A stretch of 64,000 nt of DNA from Ascidia mentula (taxonomy: Eukaryota > Chordata > Ascidiacea > Phlebobranchia > Ascidiidae), in the NCBI GenBank assembly GCA_947561715.1, contig OX387203.1:8742001-8806000 (forward strand), written 5' to 3'. Made by a program: the position numbers and the translations under genes. Positions 36,101-47,500 of this stretch are shown here, piece by piece; the first letter of the stretch is position 1, and each line of letters opens with the position of its first letter. The notes under the pieces were generated by a model. That model saw nothing but the letters and a program-made list of their open reading frames with translations. It made no database searches and was not told the origin of the DNA.

Positions 36101-39100
36101 TCAATTGTCGTTGGAGTTTGTGGGGTGAATACGGGACATGTTCTGTCTCTTGCGGAGGGGGAACGCAGATTAGATCAAGAAAGATCGCTGAAAGTTCCAG
36201 GCATGGGGGTTTAGCTTGTTTCGGGCCATCAACGTCTTCAAGTGGATGTAACTCTCAGCCTTGCCCTATCAATTGTCGTTGGAGTTTGTGGGGTGAATAC
36301 GGGACATGTTCTGTCTCCTGCGGAGGGGGAACGCAGATTAGATCAAGAAAGATCGCTGAAAGTTCCAGGCATGGGGGTTTAGCTTGTTTCGGGCCATCAA
36401 CGTCTTCAAGTGGATGTAACTCTCAGCCTTGCCCTATCAATTGTCGTTGGAGTTTGTGGGGTGAATACGGGACATGTTCTGTCTCTTGCGGAGGGGGGAC
36501 ACACGTTAGATCAAGAAATATCCCTGAAAGTTCCAGGCATGGGGGTTTAGCTTGTTTCGGGCCATCAACGTCTTCAAGTGGATGTAACTCTCAGCCTTGC
36601 CCTATCAATTGTCGTTGGAGTTTGTGGGGTGAATACGGGACATGTTCTGTCTCTTGCGGAGGGGGGACACACGTTAGATCAAGAAATATCGATGTAAGTT
36701 CCAGGCATGGGGGTTTAGCTTGTTCGGGGCCATCAACGTCTTCAAGTGGATGTAACTCTCAGCCTTGCCCTATCAATTGTCGTTGGAGTTCATGGGGTGA
36801 ATACGGGACATGTTCTGTCTCCTGCGGAGGGGGAACACAGATTAGATCAAGAAATATCGATGTAAGTTCCAGGCATGGGGGTTTAGCTTGTTCGGGGCCA
36901 TCAACGTCTTCAAGTACTTGTAACTCTCAGCCTTGCCCTATCAATTGTCGTTGGAGTTTGTGGGGTGAATACTGGACGTGTTCTGTCACTTGCGGAGGGG
37001 GAACACAGGTTAGATCAAGAAATATCTCTGTAAGTTCCAGGCATGGAGGTTTAGCTTGTTCCGGCTTGTCGATGTCCATAAGAAGTTGCAACACCCACCC
37101 ATGTCCAATGCATTGCATCTGGGGAGCGTGGAGCGAATTTGGAAAATGTTCTGTGAGTTGTGGTGGCGGAAATATGATGAAAACAAGATCGGTGCAAGTA
37201 AAGGAACAACTTGGTGGCACAAAATGTGCGGGCGAAACATTCTTTAACCAATCCTGCAACACTCGGCCTTGCCCTGTTGATTGTTTATGGGGAGAATGGA
37301 GCAATTACGATAAATGCTCTGTAAGTTGTGGTGGGGGAACTCAAACAAAACTTAGGAAACTCGCTCGTTACGTAAGGTATGGAGGTTTAAATTGCACAGG
37401 ACCAACCGAGCAGTCGCAGAGATGCAACACCCAATGTTGCCCGGTTAACTGCCAGTGGGGACAGTGGAGTAAATTTAAGGATTGTTCCATTGAATGTGGT
37501 AACGGCACACAATATCGCAATCGACAGGTTGTGGTTGCAGCTGACTGCGGTGGTCAAGGATGTTTGGGCGAAGATACCTCGTCACAATTCTGTAACACTC
37601 ACTGCTGTCCCATCGACTGCCAGTGGGTAGAGTGGAGTGATTTCGGCGAGTGTTCTGTCCCATGCGGTGGAGGCCAAAAACACCGTCAACGCCAAGTTTC
37701 TGTGGAGCTAGCGTGTGGCGGACGTTCCTGCAATGGTTTAGGTGTTGATTCAACACCGTGTAACACACACCCATGTCCTGTGGATTGCGTTTGGGGTAAC
37801 TGGGGTGTGTGGAGCAACTGCAATGTTACCTGCGGTGGTGGATCCAGGTTCAGATCAAGAAAAATTGACGTGGAAGCTCAGCATGGCGGATTCGAATGCG
37901 AAGGCCAATCAGAAGAGTCAGAGTAAGTGTTTATTGAATAGAAATGCATGGTGTTTGGTACTTGTCATGAGTGGGAATGTGGCGATTTTGTGTTGGCACC
38001 AGATATCACTCAGCTTCCCATTTGTTAGATTCCCTGTTCCTGATTTGCTAAAAATTTACTGCTCATTACTTCTATAACAATAAACAATTATTTGCAGAAT
38101 CTGTAATCAAAATTGTTGCCCAGTCAAATGTGTCCGGAACAATTGGAGTGTTTGGACGCTCTGCTCCAAAACGTGCCAGAATGGTTGGTAGTTATTTGGT
38201 ATGCTTTCTGGCATAGATTGAAAAAAAAACGTAACAAAATTGTTTATTTGAAGGAACGCAATCAAGGTTGAGAAGTGTCAGTGTGACGCAAACATGCGGT
38301 GGTTCCCCTTGCAATGGCAGCTTCATGGAAGAGAGAACGTGCAATGATGTTTGTTGTCCTGAAGATTGTGTGTGGGGCCAGTGGTCAGCTTGGGGAGAGT
38401 TAGTATTTATTTTGGCTCTTGTACCTATCTAAATGTTACCGTAATGATTCGTTTTCTCTGAAGGCAATTTTCTGGAAAACAATTACTATCAAAGTTTGAC
38501 ACTGCATTGCTTCATAGGATGTATAAATTAGCGATAATCAAGTTTATATGATGCTAAAAATTAGTTGATAATTTGTCCAGATGCAGCAAAACTTGCGGCA
38601 CAGGCTCTAAGGTACGGGAAAGAAATATTCACTTGAACAAGACCTGCAACGGAGCGGATTGCATCGGTGATAACAGGGATGAACAAAAATGCAACTCTCA
38701 GTTTTGTTCTGGTATGTTGTCTCGGAATAGCTGAATAGCAGTTCAGAAATTCGTGTCAAAATCTTGAAATCGAAACCCAAATAACACTCTGTCTGCAAAG
38801 AATCAGGAGGACAAATTTTTGTTTAGTAAGCTGCACTGTATCGGATTGGGAAAACTGGGGCTCTTGTCCACAAACATGTGGTGTGACGAACAACAAAGTC
38901 AGGAACAGACCAGTAATCACTAATAACAGGTGTGGAGGGGAGGAGTGCCCGACCCTGCAGGAAGTTGAGAGTTGTGAAGTGATTTGTTACAATGGAGCAA
39001 CTGCGACTGCTTCAGGTTGTTTATGTCAACCAGGGTGGAGCGGTCTGTGTTGCGATCAAGGTATTTTGTTTAATTATGTGGTTTGTTATATCTGCAATAG

Positions 39101-39999
39101 AAAAGTGGCAATGAATTTTTTTGTGATGTAATGAGTAATCTGCAGCTTCGAGAGCTTTTAAATGTGTTACAAAACTCTTGGAATTTTGAAAGATCAGCAC
39201 AGTAAATGAGTAATCTGCAGCAATGGTAGTAAATACGTGGCTGTCTGCATTTCCAGACGTTGACGAGTGCACCCAACAAGGAAGTAGTTCATGCCCCTTG
39301 AATTCAATCTGCGTCAACACAGAAGTTACCACTGTGATTGCCAGTCTGGCTACCAGAAAAACGGCGATTTTGGATGTGAAAGTACGTCAGCAGGAAATTG
39401 CGGGAATCGCAGCAGATAACAAGGACATGTCCCCCCCCAAAAAAAAACTTTTCTTTCTGTCAACACTAAACTGTTACATTATAATTTTCATTGCATATTT
39501 TTAAATTTTTTGTGTATAATACTAATATAATATTGTTTTTTCCAGATATTAATGAATGCGATGATCAGAGTGCCACATGCCACCAAAACGCACAGTGTTT
39601 CGACACTGATGGAAGCTTCTACTGTTTGTGTGATGAAGGGTACACTGGAAACGGTACTCATTGCTCAGGTAAAGGACCACGGACTTCATCTCCTCTTAAT
39701 GTAGACAAACATTCAAACATATAAAATTTCTTTCTACACATATTATGCATTAGGTTACATGGGTAAAACGTTACAATTGCGCTACGTTGATTAATAACCG
39801 AAACTTACTTTTATAGAAATAAACGAGTGTGAAGCGGGCACTGATACTTGCCCAGACAACAGTGAATGCGTCAACATTGAAGGAAGTTATACTTGTCCTT
39901 GTCTTCCTGGCTTCGTGTCCCAAGGCGGACAATGCTCTGGTTCAAGTTCAGTGTTTCCTTGTCGGTTTCTTTTTAGAACTTCCGCCTGACTTACTTTAG
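30130..39999 (+). CDS. TSR/cbEGF paralogue C, giant TSR array, frame-disrupted
   Basis: Exons: 30130-30191 (intact signal peptide), 30317-30483, 31066-37922, 38098-38183, 38254-38398, 38581-38711, 38827-39060, 39257-39381, 39546-39668, 39817-39939 and 39977-39999. The 6.9-kb third exon encodes two TSRs, 34 tandem 56-residue TSRs and five diverse TSRs. With flanking exons the total is about 45 TSRs, followed by three cbEGFs and ELPPDLL-stop. Lesions: one base missing near 33876 and again near 35723, within the same GGGGCCATC site, and five bases missing in the first cbEGF exon near 39324. As written, translation would end at 33920. Two cbEGF exons present in B are gone, and the last gap is only 37 nt. 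It may be a pseudogene, a transcript rescued by splicing, or an array with assembly errors. Confidence 0.72.
30655..30890. mobile_element. MITE-family insertion in intron 2 of gene C
   Basis: Homologue of the insertion in gene B (25681-25925) and almost identical to the one in gene D (42122-42357). It contains CATCAGTGCAGTTGGTGACT and ends near GGCTTGGTATCACGAAC. Confidence 0.6.
31393..37104 (+). repeat. Tandem 168-bp TSR-coding array of gene C (34 units)
   Basis: Period 168 bp (56 codons) from GCCCTATCAATTGTCGTTGG at 31393 to the first diverged TSR at about 37104. The total is 34 units minus two bases. Each unit begins [LP]CPI[ND]CRWS, with CSVSCGGGT in the middle. Unit subtypes differ at a few positions: T[QH][VI]RSR[NK]I[SD]V or KIAE; ACSG or ACFG; STSSS[RTG]C. 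Units about 9-19 and 20-30 form an 11-unit block repeated in tandem (1847-bp offset), both copies with the same one-base deletion. Unit 4 replaces one motif cysteine by serine, and unit 22 has an extra cysteine (TCNCQ). Confidence 0.95.
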
Positions 40000-41597
40000 A
40001 GAACGTGTGATGTGAAGTCTGGCCTTTAAATGACAACCCGGAAAGACCCTACTTTTTTATTATTATTGCATCTCATATGATTTATCATCTATTAATACAT
40101 TTTGATTGAGTTTTAAAGTAGCGTGCCATTATCTATCAATCTATCGATTTTAGTTTATGAAAACCTATTAAGCCAATTGAAAAACTCGCACGCTAGGCTG
40201 TGGTCTAATTCTCAGAAGATTGATATTTTATGAGCATCCAACTGATTGTAACAAAATTTTATCTCTCGTATTTCACAGATCATATATCGCGATGACACAA
40301 TTTTAATCATGGTTCATTGTGACTAAGTTAAACTCGGGAATGAAATTGTTGGAAATGTAACTATATTGACGGAGAATCGTTTTCAGCTGCTTTTCGATCT
40401 ATCACTTCAAACGTCTGACAGCTTTTTTTCTGTAGAATTACGAACATTAATTTGAACAACGTAATCAACAAATTAAAAAAGTACTCACGATTTTAAAAAA
40501 AGTCGTAAATTTGACGTTTTCATATAGTTTGTAGTGAAACCTAGTTTATTGTTAAATTTTCGGTAAAATCATGGATCACAAGGCACGTTTTGATCGTAAA
40601 ATACATTCCTCAGCTTATAAAAATTGTTAGCAATACCCAGTACAACGTTGATTGCCCAAGAATGATCGAAATATTGTTCGCTGTATTTGAACAATGGCAA
40701 CAGTTTATTGCGATTTTGGGTCAGGCGATTAACCGATCTTGCACACCGGGATTCGAACCCGAAGTGATCCTGGCCACGAACATCGCTTAGGATTCCTTAC
40801 TGGTATATTGGTCGGGGGCTAAAGCGATGTTATTGCTTCGAACGTTAATTTTGTACATATCCATAGAGCGATGGCTCCTTCATGCGGTCATATTTTTGAC
40901 AAAATGTCGACTATTTTGCTCCAGAGCGTAAAACATGACTTGTTTGCTACAATTTCTCCCACAAACTTGAGCGCTTGTGTTTCCACAATTTTAGGTGCTT
41001 GCTGTGACCACATTAGACAGAATGCTACGTGTTGTTAGGTGCCAACAACTTTTTGCTTTCTTAATTTTTTGGCAAGCAGGGGACGCTCGCGATTAGGCAG
41101 CTCTCTGGAGGTGGAATTACATCGTGTTGATATTTTCCAACTGATTAAGTTCTACAATTTCTATGTAGAAATTCTGTTGCATCAAAATTTGGTTAAGTTA
41201 GAACAAGAAAGATCGATAAAAATACTATTCAACAAACGGCTAAACATACTATGAAATAAAAGCTGTAATAATATCTAAAATAGGATTGCAAAAAAATAAA
41301 TAATACCAGAAATTTTGTGTAAAATTGTTCAGTGTCTTGGAATTTCCGGAATTTTAATTTTGCCAGAGCAATTTAATAAGCCGTTGTTTACAAAGATGCG
41401 TCATAAGTTTGGCTTCATTTGAATTTCACTTCCTTGCTCTTCAATCTCGCTTCCTTAATTGCTCTAAATGCTTGACTCATCCTTAAAACTCTTCAAATTA
41501 GCGCAAGCACGCTTGTGGTTCGTACATTCATTTCAGACCAAAGAGTGTTGAAACGTTTATTTTAGCAAAACTACAGAAATTGTAAGCATCGGTAGTT
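40000..41597. other. Intergenic C-D
   Basis: No gene. It aligns with 28607-30129 over nearly its full length, so the boundary between C and D is a copy of the boundary between B and C. A tRNA-like repeat (40722-40850, minus strand) corresponds to the one at 29262. Confidence 0.65.
40722..40850 (-). repeat. tRNA-like (SINE-type) repeat, second copy
   Basis: Duplicate of the 29262-29400 repeat, with a GGGTTCGAATCCC block on the minus strand. It was carried along by the gene duplication rather than inserted independently. Confidence 0.45.
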
Positions 41598-44500
41598 ATG
41601 CTGAAAACTCTTTCGTTTGTTTATGTTTGCTGGCAATTATTCATGGCGCATCGGCATGGTAAGTATGTTTGTTGTTGTGCGGAGTGAGGTTTGTGATGTG
41701 TTTGTAAATCGAATTTTGCCGTCAAAAAGAAATACAAATTGCAGCAAAATGTTCGATTTACCCCAGAATTTGGACTTCTGCAGGTTGTTTTGGGATGATT
41801 GTAACACCACGCCCTGTCAATGGAGGTGGGGAATCTGCTCACGACCTTGTGGAGGTGGAAGAATGTATCCAACAATAACTCGGAGTAAGGGAGAGTGCGG
41901 TTCCTGCAACTTGCCTTACTCGAGATCGTGCAACACCCAATGTTGTCGAGGTAATGAAACAGAGAATAGGTTTCTCCTTATTTGCTGTTCAGTGGAAAAT
42001 GAGGTTAAATTTGTTTTAAATTTATGAAACATATCAATGCGACTACAAAAAAACGTGCTGTTGTGTTGGAACGTAATAGCGATACAGATATTAGCTACAA
42101 AGCGTTGTGCGCATTGCTTCGACCTGCCAATACACATCAGTGCAGTTGGTGACTGACAACAGTCTTATCAGCTATAAAGAGAGGATCTCACTTTGCAGTT
42201 TCTTTGCGCTGGATGTCGCTGCGTTAGGTCCCAAACGAGGTACGAGCGGCTAGAGACAAACTGTATTGGATAATACCATCGCCAAGCAACTGCTTGGGAT
42301 CTAATAGTGTGGCCGGCTTGGTATCACGAACATTATTGGCTCATTCCGTGTACATAATATACAGAAGTTGGCAATATAACAATTATAATCTACACTCCGA
42401 GTGGAAGTTAGTAGTACTCTTTATGAACAAATGTACTTTGAATTTAACTGTAATGAAATTTTGTAATAAAAAAATTCAATCTCTGTGTTTTAAGATATCG
42501 CATTTCGACTATTATCATCATGATTGTTTCAGTGAACTGCTATTGGGCATCATGGAGGAGTTGGGGTGGATGCTCTGCTAGCTGTGGAAGTGGAATCAGG
42601 ACACGGACCCGGGGATACGGCCGGAGTGCAAGTTGCGGAGGCAGTCGTTGTTACGGAGGCTCAACTTCGTCACAGACTTGTAACACAAGATACTGTCCGG
42701 TGAACTGCGCCTGGGGATCATGGGGGCGTTACGGTTCATGCTCCGCCAATTGTGGCGGAGGAACGCAGAAGAGATCAAGGGTTGTCGCCCTAAGTGCCAG
42801 GCACGGAGGTACATCTTGTTCTGGGTCGTCAATGTCATTGCAAACTTGTAACTCACAGCCTTGCCCTATCAATTGTCGTTGGAGTTTGTGGGGTGAATAC
42901 GGGACATGTTCTGCCTCTTGCGGAGGGGGGACACACGTTAGATCAAGAAATATCTCTGTAAGTTCCAGGCATGGAGGTTTAGCTTGTTCGGGGCCATCAA
43001 CGTCTTCAAGTAGATACAACTCTGTGCTTTGCCCTATCAATTGTCGTTGGAGTTTGTGGGGTGAATACGGGACATGTTCTGTCTCCTGCGGAGGGGGAAC
43101 ACAGATTAGATCAAGAAATATCTCTGTAAGCTCCAGGCATGGAGGTTTAGCTTGTTCGGGGCCATCAACGTCTTCAAGTAGATGCAACTCTCAGCCTTGT
43201 CCGATCGATTGTCGTTGGAGTTCATGGGGTGAATACGGGACATGTTCTGTCTCTTGCGGAGGGGGGACACAGGTTAGATCAAGAAATATCTCTGTAAGTT
43301 CCAGGCATGGAGGTTTAGCTTGTTCGGGGCCATCAACGTCTTCAAGTAAATGCAAATCTGTGCTTTGCCCTATCAATTGTCGTTGGAGTTTGTGGGGTGA
43401 ATACGGGACATGTTCTGTCTCTTGCGGAGGTGGAACACAGGTTAGATCAAGAAATATCTCTGTAAGTTCCAGGCATGGAGGTTTAGCTTGTTCGGGGCCA
43501 TCAACGTCTTCAAGTAGATGCAACTCTCAGCTTTGCCCTATCAATTGTCGTTGGAGTTTGTGGGGTGAATACGGGACATGTTCTGTCTCTTGCGGAGGGG
43601 GGACACACGTTAGATCAAGAAATATCGATGTAAGTTCCAGACATGGGGGTTTAGCTTGTTCGGGGCCATCGAAGTCTTCAAGTAGATGCAATTCTCAGCC
43701 TTGCCCTATCAATTGTCGTTGGAGTTTGTGGGGTGAATACGGGACATGTTCTGTCTCTTGCGGAGGGGGGACACACGTTAGATCAAGAAATATCTCTGTA
43801 AGTTCCAGGCATGGGGGTTTAGCTTGTTCGGGGCCATCAAGGTCTTCAAGTAGATGCAACTCTCAGCTTTGCCCTATCAATTGTCGTTGGAGTTTGTGGG
43901 GTGAATACGGGACATGTTCTGTCTCTTGCGGAGGTGGAACACAGGTTAGATCAAGAAATATCTCTGTAAGTTCCAGGCATGGAGGTTTAGCTTGTTCGGG
44001 GCCATCAACGTCTTCAAGTAGATGCAACTCTCAGCTTTGCCCTATCAATTGTCGTTGGAGTTTGTGGGGTGAATACGGGACATGTTCTGTCTCTTGCGGA
44101 GGTGGAACACAGGTTAGATCAAGAAATATCTCTGTAAGTTCCAGACATGGAGGTTTAGCTTGTTCGGGGCCATCAACGTCTTCAAGTAGATGCAATTCTC
44201 AGCCTTGTCCTATTGATTGTCGTTGGAGTTTGTGGGGTGAATACGGGACATGTTCTGTCTCTTGCGGAGGTGGAACACAGGTTAGATCAAGAAATATCTC
44301 TGTAAGTTCCAGGCATGGAGGTTTAGCTTGTTCGGGGCCATCAACGTCTTCAAGTAGATGCAACTCTCAGCTTTGCCCTATCAATTGTCGTTGGAGTTTG
44401 TGGGGTGAATACGGGACATGTTCTGTCTCTTGCGGAGGGGGGACACACGTTAGATCAAGAAATATCGATGTAAGTTCCAGACATGGGGGTTTAGCTTGTT

Positions 44501-47500
44501 CGGGGCCATCAAAGTCTTCAAGTAGATGCAATTCTCAGCCTTGCCCTATCAATTGTCGTTGGAGTTTGTGGGGTGAATACGGGACATGTTCTGTCTCTTG
44601 CGGAGGGGGGACACACGTTAGATCAAGAAATATCTCTGTAAGTTCCAGGCATGGAGGTTTAGCTTGTTCGGGGCCATCAACGTCTTCAAGTAGATGCAAC
44701 TCTCAGCTTTGCCCTATCAATTGTCGTTGGAGTTTGTGGGGTGAATACGGGACATGTTCTGTCTCTTGCGGAGGTGGAACGCAGGTTAGATCAAGAAATA
44801 TCTCTGTAAGTTCCAGGCATGGAGGTTTAGCTTGTTCGGGGCCATCAACGTCTTCAAGTAGATGCAACTCTCAGCTTTGCCCTATCAATTGTCGTTGGAG
44901 TTTGTGGGGTGAATACGGGACATGTTCTGTCTCTTGCGGAGGTGGAACGCAGGTTAGATCAAGAAATATCTCTGTAAGTTCCAGGCATGGAGGTTTAGCT
45001 TGTTCGGGGCCATCAACGTCTTCAAGTAGATGCAACTCTCAGCTTTGCCCTATCAATTGTCGTTGGAGTTTGTGGGGTGAATACGGGACATGTTCTGTCT
45101 CTTGCGGAGGGGGGACACACGTTAGATCAAGAAATATCTCTGTAAGTTCCAGGCATGGAGGTTTAGCTTGTTTCGGGCCATCAACGTCTTCAAGTGGATG
45201 TAACTCTCAGCCTTGCCCTATCAATTGTCGTTGGAGTTTGTGGGGTGAATACGGGACATGTTCTGTCTCCTGCGGAGGGGGAACACAGATTAGATCAAGA
45301 AAGATCGCTGAAAGTTCCAGGCATGGGGGTTTAGCTTGTTTCGGGCCATCAACGTCTTCAAGTGGATGTAACTCTCAGCCTTGCCCTATAGATTGTCGTT
45401 GGAGTTTGTGGGGTGAATACGGGACATGTTCTGTCTCTTGCGGAGGGGGAACACACGTTAGATCAAGAAATATCTCTGTAAGTTCCAGGCATGGAGGTTT
45501 AGCTTGTTTCGGGCCGTCAACGTCTTCAAGTGGATGTAACTCTCAGCCTTGCCCTATAGATTGTCGTTGGAGTTTGTGGGGTGAATACGGGACATGTTCT
45601 GTCTCTTGCGGAGGGGGAACACACGTTAGATCAAGAAATATCTCTGTAAGTTCCAGGCATGGAGGTTTAGCTTGTTCCGGCTTTTCGATGTCCATAAGAA
45701 GTTGCAACACCCACCCATGTCCAATGCATTGCATCTGGGGAGCGTGGAGCGAATTTGGAAAATGTTCTGTGAGTTGTGGTGGCGGAAATAAGATGAAAAC
45801 AAGATCGGTGCAAGTAAAGGAACAACTTGGTGGCACAAAATGTGCGGGCGAAACATTCTTTAACCAATCCTGCAACACTCGGCCTTGCCCTGTTGATTGT
45901 TTATGGGGAGAATGGAGCAATTACGGCAAATGCTCTGTAAGTTGTGGTGGGGGAACTCAAACAAAACTTAGGAAAATCGCTCGTTACGTAAGGCATGGAG
46001 GTTTAAATTGCACAGGACCAACCGAGCAGTCGCAGAGATGCAACACCCAATGTTGTCCGGTTAACTGCCAGTGGGGACAGTGGAGTAAATTTAAGGATTG
46101 TTCCATTGAATGTGGTAACGGCACACAATATCGCAATCGACAGGTGGTGGTTGCAGCTGACTGCGGTGGTCAAGGATGTTTGGGCGAAGATACCTCGTCA
46201 CAATTCTGTAACACTCACTGTTGTCCCATCGACTGCCAGTGGGGAGAGTGGAGTGATTTCGGCGAGTGTTCTGTCCCATGCGGTGGAGGCCAAAAACACC
46301 GACAACGCCAAGTTTCCATGGAGCTCGCGTGTGGCGGAAAAACCTGCAATGGTTCTGATATTGATTCAACACCGTGTAACACACACCCATGTCCTGTGGA
46401 TTGTGTTTGGGGTAACTGGGGTGTGTGGGGCAACTGCAATGTTACCTGCGGTGGTGGATCCAGGTTCAGATCAAGAAAAATTGACGTGGAAGTTCAGCAT
46501 GGGGGATTCGAATGCGAAGGCCAATCAGAAGAGTCAGAGTAAGTGTTTATTGAATAGAAATGCATGGTGTTTGGTACTTGTCATGAGTGGGAATGTGGCG
46601 ATTTTGTGTTGGCACCAGATATCACTCAGCTTCCCATTTGTTAGATTCCCTGTTCTTAATTTGCTAAAAATTTACTGCTCATCACTACTTTCTATAACAA
46701 TAAACAATTATTTGCAGAATCTGTAATCAAAATTGTTGCCCAGTCAAATGTGTCTGGAACAATTGGAGTGTTTGGACGCTCTGCTCCAAAACGTGCCAGA
46801 ATGGTTGGTAGTTATTTGGTATGCTTTCTGGCATAGACTGAAAAAAAAACGTAACAAAATTGTTTATTTGAAGGAACGCAATCAAGGTTGAGAAGTGTCA
46901 GTGTGACGCAAACATGCGGTGGTTCCCCTTGCAATGGCAGCTTCATGGAAGAGAGAACGTGCAATGATGTTTGTAGTCCTGCAGATTGTGTGTGGGGTCA
47001 ATGGTCGGTTTGGGGAGAGTTAGTATTTATTTTTGCTCTTGTACCTATCCAAATGATACCGTAATGAAAACAATTACTACCAAAGTTTGACACTGCATTG
47101 CTTCATAGGATGTATAAATTAGCGATAATCAAGTTTATATGATGCTAAAAATTAGTTGATAATTTGTCCAGATGCAGCAAAACTTGCGGCACAGGCTCTA
47201 AGGTACGGGAAAGAAATATTCACTTGAATAAGACCTGCAACGGGGCGGATTGCATTGGTGATCACAGGGATGAACAAAAATGCAACTCTCAGTGTTGTTC
47301 TGGTATGTTGTCCCAGAATAGCTGAATAGCAGTTCAGAAATTCGTGTCAAAATCTTAAAATCGAAACCCAAATTACACTCTGTCTGCAAAGAATCAGCAG
47401 GACAAATTTTTGTTTAGTGAACTGCACTGTATCGGATTGGGACAACTGGAGCACTTGTCCACAAACATGCGGTGTGACGAACAACAAAGTCAGGAACAGA

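Noticed and set aside
42729-46439. Long antisense frames through the TSR arrays (for example 42729-43187 and 45543-45920, minus)
   Set aside because: They are mirror images of the repeated sense codons, proline/glutamate-rich, and have no start context or splice structure.
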